Origin: Mycolicibacterium peregrinum
GTDB lineage: Bacteria; Actinomycetota; Actinomycetes; Mycobacteriales; Mycobacteriaceae
Direction: 5' to 3'
Length of the DNA: 64,000 bases
NCBI RefSeq assembly: GCF_002102345.1
Contig: NZ_LQPP01000043.1
Span: 1-64,000, forward strand
In this document: positions 20,893 to 29,091 of the stretch, piece after piece
How the letters are laid out: each line of letters starts with the position of its first letter
Numbering within the stretch: the first letter of the stretch is position 1
Translations under genes and position numbers: made by a program
Notes under the pieces: generated by a model
Told to the model about the DNA's origin: nothing
The model's input: the letters and a program-made list of their open reading frames with translations, nothing else
Databases searched by the model: none

Positions 20893-21309
20893 ATGCGGCT
20901 GCGGATCTTGGCGGGGATTGTGGTGGCGGGCATTGCCCTCTCAGGCTGCAGCACCGTCACAGTCGGCACACCGATGGCCGATCCCGATCAGACCGGAATC
21001 TCCACCCCGACGACCACCAAGCGCCGCCCCAGCAGTACGGCGGCGCCCTCGACCCCGGTTTTCCCGCCACCCGGGACCAGCGGAAAGGCCAGCACCCCGC
21101 CACCCAACGGGATGTCGACCACCTGCCGGGAGTACTCCACGATGGACGAGGCGACCCAGCTCGGCATGGTCGAGCTGCTGGCGAAGAACGGCTACGCGGG
21201 GATGAAGAAGAATCCGTACATCTGGACCTCGTTCATCGGAGCCATGTGCGTGCTGGCCGACCGGGACGCGACCGTTGTCGACGCGATCAACAAAAAGGTG
21301 CCGGGCTGA
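20893..21309 (+). CDS. Small lipoprotein
   Basis: 138 residues from ATG at 20893, chosen for its basic n-region (M-R-L-R) and GAGG 9 bases upstream. Alternatives are ATG 20884 and a GTG at 20878 that overlaps the previous stop. The signal peptide ends in lipobox LSGC. A Thr/Pro/Ser-rich linker of about 60 residues is followed by a compact helical domain with two cysteines (TTCREYS and GAMCVLAD) that may form a disulfide. Function unknown. Its 3' end overlaps the convergent AsnC-type gene by 23 bases. Confidence 0.85.
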   Translation: MRLRILAGIVVAGIALSGCSTVTVGTPMADPDQTGISTPTTTKRRPSSTAAPSTPVFPPPGTSGKASTPPPNGMSTTCREYSTMDEATQLGMVELLAKNGYAGMKKNPYIWTSFIGAMCVLADRDATVVDAINKKVPG

Positions 21310-22297
21310 CGTTCCCGACATCCCTGGGATGAATTGCCTTGTAGTGCACCGAGATATAAGGCCAAGCTTGGATCGCGGTGACCCCGTCCAGGCCGCGGAT
21401 GCCCTCGTCGAGCACGTCGAGTAGATCTTCGCCGCGGGTGGTCAGCACTTCCGCCAGGACATCCCAGCGGCCGGCGGTCAGCGCCACGTAGGAGACCGCG
21501 TCCACCCGCGTCAGCTCCTCGGCCACCTTCTGCGCGCCCGCCCGGCCGTCGGTACGGATCGCGACCCAGCTGCTGTGGCGGTAACCGAGGCGCAGCGGAT
21601 TGGCGATGCACATCACCCGGGCCGCACCCGTCTCCACGATCCGGCTGTAGCGGGACCGGATGGTGGTCTCGGACAAGCCGAGGGCCGAAGCGAAGTCGCG
21701 GAAAGCGGCCCGACCGTCGACGGCGAGCCGGGTGAGGATCGCCCGGTCGATGTCGTCGAGTGGGCGCGGGCGCACCGCGCCGTCGGCCAGCGCACCCGAC
21801 AGTCGGGCCTGCTGATAGTGCAGCCGCAGATAGGGGAGCAGCTCCACCGAGCCCACGCCCGGCAGTGTCGCGATCCGGCCGAATGCCACATCGTGGAGTT
21901 CGCGGGCGTCGGTGCAGACCAACTCGAGCACCACGCCGTACGGCCCCGTCGTCGCCGTCACGTAATCGGCCTCGGGCAGGTGGGCCAGCTCCGCGGCGAG
22001 CTCGACCGGGGTGCGGGATCCGTCGACGGTCAGCAGGGCCAGGCCCAGCGCGTGGAACCCCAGGACAGCCGGATCGGTGATGGCGGCGATGGACATGTAT
22101 CCCTCGCTCAACAACCGCGAAACACGTCGGCGCGCAGTCTTTTCCGTGATGTCCGCACGACGGCCCAGCTCGGCGTAGGGAATGCGGCCGTCGGCCTGCA
22201 GCAGATCGATCAGCTGGCGGTCGACCGCGTCGAGGTCGGTGTAGCCCGGATCGGACAGCAGCGTGCGGGCAGTCGCAAGCTCCGCTGACGGTGGCAT
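21287..22297 (-). CDS. Lrp/AsnC-type regulator with two HTH-sensor modules
   Basis: 336 residues (a GTG at 22300 would add one). It is a duplicated AsnC protein: the first HTH (LDAVDRQLIDLLQADGRIPY...EKTARRRVSRL) and ligand-binding alpha/beta module occupy residues 20-165; the second HTH (LDDIDRAILTRLAVDGR...TTIRSRYSRI) and module occupy 177-320. A single-chain pseudo-dimer is implied. Such proteins sense amino acids or related metabolites. Divergent from the LON-domain gene across about 60 bases, so autoregulation there is plausible. This gene is not part of the M. tuberculosis Rv0433-Rv0434 junction. Confidence 0.9.
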   Translation of the reverse strand: MPPSAELATARTLLSDPGYTDLDAVDRQLIDLLQADGRIPYAELGRRADITEKTARRRVSRLLSEGYMSIAAITDPAVLGFHALGLALLTVDGSRTPVELAAELAHLPEADYVTATTGPYGVVLELVCTDARELHDVAFGRIATLPGVGSVELLPYLRLHYQQARLSGALADGAVRPRPLDDIDRAILTRLAVDGRAAFRDFASALGLSETTIRSRYSRIVETGAARVMCIANPLRLGYRHSSWVAIRTDGRAGAQKVAEELTRVDAVSYVALTAGRWDVLAEVLTTRGEDLLDVLDEGIRGLDGVTAIQAWPYISVHYKAIHPRDVGNVSPAPFC

Positions 22298-22358
22298 CAC
22301 CCGAGGCTACCGGCTCATGCGCATTGACCAAACCGGAGGCGAAGACGATCCTGGCCCC

Positions 22359-22985
22359 ATGACGGTCTCACCGATGTTTCCTCTCGAAGTGGCGATGCTG
22401 CCCGGTCAGGAACTGCCGCTGCGGATCTTCGAACCGCGCTATGTGGCGATGGTGGGCGACTGTATGGCCATGTCGGCGCCCTCTTTCGGGGTGGTGCTGA
22501 TCTCGGCCGGCCGCGAGGTGGGCGGCGGTGACCGCCGGTGTGAGGTCGGGGCACTCGCCAGGATCGTGGACTGCCAGGAGTTCGGTGTCGGCAAGTACCG
22601 GTTGCTGTGTGTGATGGGTGAGCGAATTCGCGTGCAGTGCTGGCTCGACGACGATCCGTACCCGCGTGCCGAGATCGAACTGTGGCCCGACGAACCGGAC
22701 GGCCCGGCCGATGCCGCCCGAATCGCTGACGTCGAAGACCGGATGGTCGCCTTGCTCGACCGGATCGGCGAGGCTCGGGGCACCCCGATCCGTAGCCGCG
22801 AGATCGTCGAATCCGCCGGCGTCGACCCGGAGAACCGTTTGTACGCCTTGGCGTCTCGGCTGCCGATCGGGCAGGCAGACCGCTATTCACTGCTGGCAGC
22901 GCCGTCGGAGGCAGCACGCGTCGAGGTGCTCAGCGAGGCCGTGGATTCGGTCACCGCGATGGTGGAGTTCCAGCTTTCGGATTAG
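22359..22985 (+). CDS. LON substrate-binding-domain protein (Rv0434-like)
   Basis: 208 residues from ATG at 22359. It has the LON N-terminal (PUA-like) domain alone, with FPLEVAMLPGQELPLRIFEPRY at the start and a helical C-terminal half; no AAA or protease domain follows. Equivalent to Rv0434. Stand-alone LON-N proteins probably recognise unfolded or degron-bearing proteins, but the partner is unknown. The response-regulator gene follows by 21 bases. Confidence 0.9.
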   Translation: MTVSPMFPLEVAMLPGQELPLRIFEPRYVAMVGDCMAMSAPSFGVVLISAGREVGGGDRRCEVGALARIVDCQEFGVGKYRLLCVMGERIRVQCWLDDDPYPRAEIELWPDEPDGPADAARIADVEDRMVALLDRIGEARGTPIRSREIVESAGVDPENRLYALASRLPIGQADRYSLLAAPSEAARVEVLSEAVDSVTAMVEFQLSD

Positions 22986-23006
22986 CAGAGCACAGTTGGA
23001 CATGCG

Positions 23007-23696
23007 ATGAGGGTGCTGATCGTCGAAGACGAACCGGGTCTGACCAAGACGCTGAGCCTGGGCCTGCGCGCCGAGGGATGCGTGGTGGTCGTGGCCGACA
23101 ACGGCGTCGACGGGGCGCACTTGGCGGTCGAAGACGACTTCGACGTGATCCTGCTCGACATCATGCTGCCGGGCATCAGTGGCTACGAGGTGCTGCGGCG
23201 GATCCGGGCCGAGCAGGTGTGGACGCCCGTACTGATGCTGACCGCCAAAGACGGTGAGTTCGACGAGACCGACGCGTTCGACCTGGGAGCCGACGACTAC
23301 CTCACCAAACCGTTCAAGTTCAACGTGCTGACGGCGAGGATGCGCGCGTTGCGCCGCCGGGGCGCCCCGCAGCGTCCGGTCGTGATCACCGCGGGTTCGC
23401 TGTCGCTGGATCCGGCCCGCAAGACAGTCACCCGTGGCGAGACACCAATTGACCTGACGCCCAAAGAATTCAGCCTCTTGCAGTATCTGATGCGGAACAA
23501 GGACACCGTGATGACCAAGGCGGACATCCTGCGAAATGTGTGGGACGCCCACTACGACGGTCCGCACAACGTGGTCGAGGTCTATGTGCGGTATGTCCGT
23601 CTCAAGATCGATGCACCATTCGGCACCAACAGCATTCACACCGTCCGGGGAGTCGGCTACCGGCTCGAATCGGAAGACCGTCGAACGGGCAGCTGA
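23007..23696 (+). CDS. OmpR-family response regulator
   Basis: 229 residues. Receiver domain with phospho-acceptor Asp51 (ILLDIMLPGISGYE), acidic pair E7-D8 and the conserved Lys in LTKPF near 100. The C-terminal winged helix (about 130-225) contains LTPKEFSLLQYLM and VVEVYVRYVRLKID. A DNA-binding transcription factor. The histidine kinase gene is on the opposite strand, and the two 3' ends overlap by 40 bases. Confidence 0.94.
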   Translation: MRVLIVEDEPGLTKTLSLGLRAEGCVVVVADNGVDGAHLAVEDDFDVILLDIMLPGISGYEVLRRIRAEQVWTPVLMLTAKDGEFDETDAFDLGADDYLTKPFKFNVLTARMRALRRRGAPQRPVVITAGSLSLDPARKTVTRGETPIDLTPKEFSLLQYLMRNKDTVMTKADILRNVWDAHYDGPHNVVEVYVRYVRLKIDAPFGTNSIHTVRGVGYRLESEDRRTGS

Positions 23697-25072
23697 ACCC
23701 TGACAGCGGTCCCGCCGCCCGGACGTTCGGTCATGGCGATGCTACCGCCGTGCGCCGCAACGATTTCAGAGACGATCGCCAGACCCAGGCCCGTCCCGCC
23801 GCCGTTTCGGGACCGATCGGAGTCCAGCCGGACGAACCGGTCGAACACCCGGAGCCGGTCGGACTCCGGGATGCCCGGCCCGTCGTCGGCGATGATCAGT
23901 TCGACGGTGCCGTCCTGCTCCCGCGACGTGACGTCGATACGTGAATGTGCGTGACGCGCAGCGTTGTCGGTCAGGTTTCGCAATACCCGTGCCAATGCCC
24001 GGGCATCACCAGACAGTCGCGTCTCACCGATGTCGGTGTGCACCGCGAGACGGGTTGCACGCCGCAGCCGGTCGGCATCGGTCTCGATGACCGGCCCAAG
24101 GTCGAGTTCTTCCATCCGAAGTTGCAGGCCCTGCTCGTCGGCGCGGGCCAGCAGCAGCAGGTCGTCGATCAGTGACTGCATCCGCTGCGCCTCAGGGACC
24201 AGCGTCTGCTCGAGCAGGTCCTGATCGAGCAACTCGGGGTGAGCCTGGGCCACGTCCAGGGCGGAGATGATCGTGGCCAACGGGCTGCGAAGTTCGTGGG
24301 AGGCGTCCCCGACGAACTGGCGCTGCGCGTTGTGACCGGTTTCCAGCCGGGCCAGCATCTTGTTCATCGTGTCGGCGAGCGCGGCGATCTCATCATGGCT
24401 GTCGGGCTGAGGCACCCGCTCGGCCAGGTCGGATGTGCTGATCTCGGCGACCCGCGCGCGAATCGCGTCGACCGATCGAAGAGACCGCTTCACCAGCACA
24501 TAGGTGACCACCGCGACGACGGCGATGACCAGTGGAGCCGAAGCGCACAGCAGCAGCGCGACCGCCTGGACGGTGTTCTCGGCGAGCTCACTGCTACCGG
24601 CGACCAGGACCGTGTAATGCCCGTGGGGCGTGTCGATCTGCCTGCCGATGATCCTCAGATCGTCGTCGGGCACCGAATCATCGCTCACCCGGGTGGGTTT
24701 GGGGCCGACGGCGGCAGCCGGCACGAGCGGCGCCCTCGGCGCGTCGGTGGAACTGAAGGCCACGGTGTCGTCGTCGGTCAGTATCTGGATCGCGACCACC
24801 CGCTGATCGGTGTCCAGCAGGGCGCCGTCGAAGTCGCTGGGCGGCTCGGCGCGCAGCGCCATCGTGATGTCGTGCAACCGCGTCGCCGCCGCGTCGTCGA
24901 TCCCGGAGACCAGGTAGTGGTTCAGCAGCCCCGTCAGGCCCGCACCCGCGACGACGAGCGCCACCAGCACCACCGTGGCCGCCACGATCGCCGACCTGGT
25001 TGCGATCCCCCAATGCCGTGGCCGCGGTCGCATCCGCAGCCGCTGACGGCGCATAGCGGCCGGCGACATCAT
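23657..25072 (-). CDS. Sensor histidine kinase
   Basis: 471 residues from the ATG at 25072, which overlaps the PAP2 gene stop (ATGA). Two membrane helices (about 27-50 and 168-194) flank a 115-residue extracytoplasmic sensor. HAMP domain at about 195-245; HisKA with phospho-acceptor His259 in ASHELRSP; HATPase with N-box NLTDNAARH, G1 DDGPGIP and G2 GGTGLGLAIV. It probably phosphorylates the convergent OmpR-type regulator, though pairing is inferred from adjacency. Confidence 0.93.
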   Translation of the reverse strand: MMSPAAMRRQRLRMRPRPRHWGIATRSAIVAATVVLVALVVAGAGLTGLLNHYLVSGIDDAAATRLHDITMALRAEPPSDFDGALLDTDQRVVAIQILTDDDTVAFSSTDAPRAPLVPAAAVGPKPTRVSDDSVPDDDLRIIGRQIDTPHGHYTVLVAGSSELAENTVQAVALLLCASAPLVIAVVAVVTYVLVKRSLRSVDAIRARVAEISTSDLAERVPQPDSHDEIAALADTMNKMLARLETGHNAQRQFVGDASHELRSPLATIISALDVAQAHPELLDQDLLEQTLVPEAQRMQSLIDDLLLLARADEQGLQLRMEELDLGPVIETDADRLRRATRLAVHTDIGETRLSGDARALARVLRNLTDNAARHAHSRIDVTSREQDGTVELIIADDGPGIPESDRLRVFDRFVRLDSDRSRNGGGTGLGLAIVSEIVAAHGGSIAMTERPGGGTAVRVQLPVRRSSDSSR

Positions 25073-25734
25073 CTCGTCAGTGTGGGCTCCGCCGCGTCCT
25101 TGGTGATCTCCGGGGTGTCGTCGGCCGTTGTCGCCAGGAAGGCCCACCCGAGCAGCACCGCCGCCGAACCCAGCAGGAACCCGCCGCTCACATCGGTGAG
25201 CCAGTGCACGCCCAGGTAGAGCCGGGTCGCCGCCACGATGAGCGTCGCCACCACTGCGGCCACGAGCAGCAGGACCGTATGCCCGCCACGGGCGCCGGCG
25301 ACAACCGCGAGGATGCCGAGCAACGCCGCGGTTCCCGTGACGTGTCCGGACGGGAACGAGTGATCCGTCTCGGTCAGCAGTTGAACTGCCGCCGGTGGTC
25401 GGTGCGACCCCGCGACCCACTTGCCCACAGTGCTCACCACCGAGGCGGCCCCGACCGTGGCCACCACCACGAGCGCGGGGCGGACCGCGCGCGTCCGGAG
25501 CCAGATCAGCACAGCGGCGGCCACTGCGATCAGCACGATGGCGGCGGGGCTGCCCAGATCGGTGATGAAGGTGGCAAGGCCCGTCAGCCCGGGGTTACGC
25601 CGCGCGACGATCCAGTCGAGCACGTGATGGTCCACCGCGCTGCCTGCGTGAGCCGTGTGGGCGACGAACCCCACTCCGATGAATCCGCTGAGCAGAACCA
25701 TCGCCACCGGGACCTGCCACGTCACACGCCGCAT
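25069..25734 (-). CDS. PAP2-superfamily membrane phosphatase
   Basis: 221 residues from ATG at 25734; GTG codons at 25737 and 25743 are alternatives, with AGGTGGAG just upstream. About five or six membrane helices. The three PAP2 phosphatase motifs are present: KWVAGSHRPP, SFPSGHVTGTA (catalytic His) and RLYLGVHWLTDVSGG. Likely dephosphorylates a lipid phosphate or undecaprenyl/polyprenyl pyrophosphate on the outer membrane leaflet. It is coupled by ATGA to the histidine kinase, which suggests that the kinase monitors the envelope. Confidence 0.9.
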   Translation of the reverse strand: MRRVTWQVPVAMVLLSGFIGVGFVAHTAHAGSAVDHHVLDWIVARRNPGLTGLATFITDLGSPAAIVLIAVAAAVLIWLRTRAVRPALVVVATVGAASVVSTVGKWVAGSHRPPAAVQLLTETDHSFPSGHVTGTAALLGILAVVAGARGGHTVLLLVAAVVATLIVAATRLYLGVHWLTDVSGGFLLGSAAVLLGWAFLATTADDTPEITKDAAEPTLTR

Positions 25735-25885
25735 CACATTCACCGCTCCACCTTTGCCAGATGTTGCTGAGGGGCCGCTGAGAGCCACGATCACCGCGAT
25801 CTTTATCAGCGATTTCTCATCGTCGAGCTGTCACTGTGTGGCATCGCCGTGGCGACCACGCTTCGGGAGAGTTGAGGAGAGTTCG

Positions 25886-26110
25886 ATGCACCCGCTGGAA
25901 ATGCCGCGCCACCGGCTGAAGATGCTGGCAGCCGTCACCGGAATAGGTGCCATGGCGGTACTCGGCGCGGTAACCGTCGTCGACGCGGCCACGCCCGGCT
26001 CTGCCGAGTCCGTGGCGACGAAGTTCAGCAGCACCACCACTGTGAAGGCGCCGCCGACAGCGCCCGAGACGTCGTTCGCTTCACCGGCGGTAAAGGCTCC
26101 GCACAAGTAA
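25886..26110 (+). CDS. Small exported peptide
   Basis: 74 residues, with AGGAGA 6 bases before the ATG at 25886. Basic n-region (PRHRLKM), hydrophobic core (about 13-34), then a possible cleavage after the Ala in VVDA. A mature tail of about 38 residues is rich in Thr/Ser/Pro/Ala with no cysteine. Divergent from the PAP2 gene across 151 bases and 20 bases upstream of the hydrolase gene. Not recognised; it resembles the short Ala/Thr/Pro-rich secreted proteins common in mycobacteria. Confidence 0.65.
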   Translation: MHPLEMPRHRLKMLAAVTGIGAMAVLGAVTVVDAATPGSAESVATKFSSTTTVKAPPTAPETSFASPAVKAPHK

Positions 26111-26130
26111 CAGCCCGGAATACTCGGGGC

Positions 26131-26934
26131 ATGGCTTCTGCGCTGACAACCTCGGACGGCACCGATCTCGCGTTGGAGATGACGGGAACCGGCCCGTCGG
26201 TGATCTTCGTGCACGGGTCCAACGGCGGTCTCGACTCCTGGGCCGATGTGGCTCAACGCCTCAGCGGCTTCCAGATCGTGCGGTATGCGCGCCGGAACCA
26301 CCCACCGAGTGCAGTCGGCGCGTCTCCCAACAGTTTTGCCGTGGAGGCCGCGGATCTGGGGTGCGTGCTGAGGTCGGTGACGGACTCGTCAGGAACGGAC
26401 GCGCACGTCGTCGGCGGTTCCTACGGGGCGACGGTCGCGCTTCACGCCGCGGTGGCCGACCCGGATCGCATCGCCTCGCTGGCGCTGTTCGAGCCGCCCT
26501 TGCTGTTGTCCGGTCGACACCTCTTGCCGGTCTTGGACCGCTTTCGGCGATTGTGCGCCGATGCCCGCTACGGCGACGCGGTGGAGCTTTTCGCCCGCGA
26601 GGTGGCCTGCGTTCCTTCTGAACTGGTGGAGGCGGCCTCGTTCGAGGTGGAAAGCGAGGACATCGGCCGGGTCACCACGTTGTCTGCCGGTGCCGACCTC
26701 GATGCGATGGCCCATGACGGGCATGACGTCGACCGGTGGGCGGCCATCGCCCTGCCCGTGTTGCTCATGCAGGGCGGACTGAGTTGGCCGCCTCTGCCCG
26801 AGGGAATGGACCGCCTGGCGGAGGTGCTCCCACACGCTCGACGAGTCGTCTGGCCCGACCAATCCCACTTCGCCACCGCGATGGTGCCCGACCGTGTTGC
26901 CGAGGAGCTTCAGCGCTTCTTCGCCACGGTGTGA
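26131..26934 (+). CDS. Alpha/beta fold hydrolase
   Basis: 267 residues. The oxyanion strand loop FVHGSNGGLDSW is near 30-40, the nucleophile elbow GGSYGATVAL near 97-106 (Ser), a cap region follows, and the C-terminal His is in PDQSHFATA. A typical soluble esterase or lipase-like enzyme; the substrate is unknown. It follows the small exported peptide by 20 bases and is convergent with the methyltransferase gene. Confidence 0.88.
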   Translation: MASALTTSDGTDLALEMTGTGPSVIFVHGSNGGLDSWADVAQRLSGFQIVRYARRNHPPSAVGASPNSFAVEAADLGCVLRSVTDSSGTDAHVVGGSYGATVALHAAVADPDRIASLALFEPPLLLSGRHLLPVLDRFRRLCADARYGDAVELFAREVACVPSELVEAASFEVESEDIGRVTTLSAGADLDAMAHDGHDVDRWAAIALPVLLMQGGLSWPPLPEGMDRLAEVLPHARRVVWPDQSHFATAMVPDRVAEELQRFFATV

Positions 26935-26976
26935 TTCGTCGCGCTCGTGCCGCCGCGGCGTGAAGGCGAATCCCGG

Positions 26977-27900
26977 TCAGCCCGAAAATTTGTCGGTCAG
27001 AACACCTTCGACGAATTCGGTGGCCATGGTGCCCTCGGTGGTGTCGGGGGGTAGGGACCGGTGGTATCGCGCCATCACATCGTCGGCACGCAGCGTCGAC
27101 ACATCCCAGCAGTGCTCACCGAGCCACTCGGGGACATAGGGGCGGTCCTCGATGAACCACAGCTGTGCGGGATCGGGCATGTCCTCGGTATCCTCGCCCG
27201 CTTCGGCGGCCTCCGAGCGCATCTTCTCGATGAGCTCACGGCGACGCGCCAGGTGGTCCTCGGAGAAGAACCCGGCACTGAACGACTCGACCCCGATCCG
27301 GCTGTCCCGCGCAGACAGTTCGGTGATGCGCTCGAACAGCAGGTCCTGCGCCTCGGCGGGCAGGTAGGGCAGCAGCCCCTCGACCGACCAGGCGGTGGGT
27401 TGGGTGGCGTCGAAACCCGCCTCCCGCAAGGCTTTCGGCCAATCCTGGCGCAGATCGACGGGCACCGCGACATGCCGGGCCTTCGATACCGCCCCACGGG
27501 CCGCCAGGACTTCCTCCTTGAACTGCAGCACCTGCGGCTGGTCGATCTCGAACACCACGCTCTCGTGGATCCACGGCAACCGCCAGGCCCGGGCATCCAG
27601 GCCGGCCGCCAGGATCACCGACTGCCGGATACCGGCTGCGCCTGCGGCGACGAAGAACTCGTCGAACCACTTGGTCCGGGACGCGGCGTAATTGCCGATG
27701 GCGCGAATCCGTTGAGCCATCACCCCGGTGGGCGGCCGCCAGCCGCGCTCGGCCGCGGCGTCGAGAAACATCTGTGCATACGGGTCGGTGAACAACGGAG
27801 AGTCCGCGATGGTCTCGTGGGCACGAGCCATCGCCACCCCGAGCGCGGTGGCACCCACGCTCTCGGTGATATCCCAGCTGTCGTCGTCAGTTCTGGCCAT
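26977..27900 (-). CDS. SAM-dependent methyltransferase (LCM/TIGR00027 family)
   Basis: 307 residues, the standard size of the mycobacterial TIGR00027 family, which has many paralogues. Family landmarks: TESVGATALGVAMARA near the start, the SAM loop VILAAGLDARAWRLPW with the following acidic VFEIDQPQVL, and the motif SVEGLLPYLP. Related to leucine carboxyl methyltransferases; natural substrates in mycobacteria are mostly unknown. Its ATG lies 14 bases inside the end of mnhG, so it may be translated from the antiporter transcript. Confidence 0.92.
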   Translation of the reverse strand: MARTDDDSWDITESVGATALGVAMARAHETIADSPLFTDPYAQMFLDAAAERGWRPPTGVMAQRIRAIGNYAASRTKWFDEFFVAAGAAGIRQSVILAAGLDARAWRLPWIHESVVFEIDQPQVLQFKEEVLAARGAVSKARHVAVPVDLRQDWPKALREAGFDATQPTAWSVEGLLPYLPAEAQDLLFERITELSARDSRIGVESFSAGFFSEDHLARRRELIEKMRSEAAEAGEDTEDMPDPAQLWFIEDRPYVPEWLGEHCWDVSTLRADDVMARYHRSLPPDTTEGTMATEFVEGVLTDKFSG

Positions 27901-28240
27901 CGCTCCCAGTCTCCTCGAATTCGGCCATCTCGTCGCGGGTCAGCAGATTCTCACGGTTGCGCTGCTCACGGTAGGCCAGCTGCCCGACGCGGTTGGCGAT
28001 CACCGGGGCGGTGATCAGTGTGAACAGGCCGGTGAGGATCAACATGCCGACATCGGCGTGGCCCCGGAGCCGGATCGCCGCACCGGCCAGCACCAGCAGC
28101 AGCCCGAGCACCTGGGGCTTGGTCGCCGAGTGCATCCGCGACATGGTGTCGCCGAACCGCACGATGCCGATCGCGGCGGTCAAGGCCAGTGTCGACCCGG
28201 CCAGGATCAAGACCGCGGTGACGACGTCGAGGATGTTCAT
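27887..28240 (-). CDS. mnhG: Mrp/Mnh cation:proton antiporter subunit G
   Basis: 117 residues from ATG at 28240, which overlaps the mnhF stop (ATGA). Three membrane helices, with the family core GIVRFGDTMSRMHSATKPQVLG. Subunit G is a small required part of the Mrp complex, which exchanges Na+/Li+ (or K+) for protons. Last antiporter gene of the operon. Confidence 0.93.
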   Translation of the reverse strand: MNILDVVTAVLILAGSTLALTAAIGIVRFGDTMSRMHSATKPQVLGLLLVLAGAAIRLRGHADVGMLILTGLFTLITAPVIANRVGQLAYREQRNRENLLTRDEMAEFEETGSDGQN

Positions 28241-28521
28241 GGCACCCACTTCCGCCGCGGTTCATCGGTATCCGGCACACGGAACCGCGCCACGCTCACA
28301 GAACCGACGAAGCTGATCAACGCCAACGCCGTCAGGCTGTAGGTCACCGTGGTGTCCAGGCTGTAGGCCGCCCAGGTCCCGATACCGCACAGCGTGACGG
28401 CCACCAGGGTGTCCAGCGCGACCAGCCGGTCCAGCGTGCTCGGCCCGGCCAGCAGGCGAAACATCGTGATGGCCGCGGCGGCGGTCAGCATCACCGCGGC
28501 AATCGTCCACACGGTGCTCAT
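28237..28521 (-). CDS. mnhF: Mrp/Mnh antiporter subunit F
   Basis: 94 residues, three membrane helices, with the family pattern RLLAGPSTLDRLVALDTL in the first loop. Start codon ATG at 28521 forms the 3' end of a 31-base repeat that also carries its probable ribosome binding site AAGGCGG 7 bases upstream. It overlaps mnhG by 4 bases. Confidence 0.93.
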   Translation of the reverse strand: MSTVWTIAAVMLTAAAAITMFRLLAGPSTLDRLVALDTLVAVTLCGIGTWAAYSLDTTVTYSLTALALISFVGSVSVARFRVPDTDEPRRKWVP

Positions 28522-28549
28522 GCGCGATCCGCCTTCGCTTCTCGCTGGT
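28519..28549 (-). repeat. 31-bp direct repeat, copy at the mnhF start
   Basis: Perfectly identical over 31 bases to 30687-30717. On the minus strand it reads ACCAGCGAGAAGCG, then AAGGCGGATCGCGC, then ATG; the last three bases are the mnhF start codon. It fills most of the 36-base gap between mnhE and mnhF and supplies the ribosome binding site. Confidence 0.9.
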
Positions 28550-28557
28550 CCGTCATA

Positions 28558-29091
28558 TCAGGCGCCCTCCTTGTTGACCGCGGGGCGCCAGTCAGACTCG
28601 CGCTCGAAGGCCCGCACCAAAAGCCGCTGCAGGGTGGTGATCTGGCTGTGGAACCGTTCGATCGCCTTGGCGGAACCGACGTCGACGACGTGGACGTAGA
28701 TCAGCCGCCGGGTCTGGTCGATCTCCAGCACGATGGTGCCCGGGGTCAGGTTGATGATGTTGACCCCGAGGGCCAGCACCAGATCGGACTTGATCGCCAG
28801 GTGGGCCCGCAGCACCGCGTTGACCGGCAGCGGCCCTGGCCGCACGGCCAGCCACGCCATCTGGAACGAGGACATCACCAGCCACACGGTGACCTGAATG
28901 ACCAACCGCGCCAACGACAGCAGATGTACCCGGCCCTCCACCGGAACGGCGGGCAGCGGCAGCGACACCGTGATGAGCACGGCGATGGCCAGGCCCGACA
29001 GGATGTTGGCCGGGGAGATACTGCCCCACAGCAGCACCCACACGAGCATCAGCCAGCACAGGATCCAGGCCCGAAGCAGCAGCCACCTCAT
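28558..29091 (-). CDS. mnhE: Mrp/Mnh antiporter subunit E
   Basis: 177 residues. Two or three N-terminal membrane helices (within about 1-75) and a cytoplasmic domain containing VLALGVNIINLTPGTIVLEID and a C-terminal FERESDWRP. MnhE family, an accessory subunit of the antiporter. Coupled to mnhD by ATGA and separated from mnhF by the repeat-bearing gap. Confidence 0.92.
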   Translation of the reverse strand: MRWLLLRAWILCWLMLVWVLLWGSISPANILSGLAIAVLITVSLPLPAVPVEGRVHLLSLARLVIQVTVWLVMSSFQMAWLAVRPGPLPVNAVLRAHLAIKSDLVLALGVNIINLTPGTIVLEIDQTRRLIYVHVVDVGSAKAIERFHSQITTLQRLLVRAFERESDWRPAVNKEGA

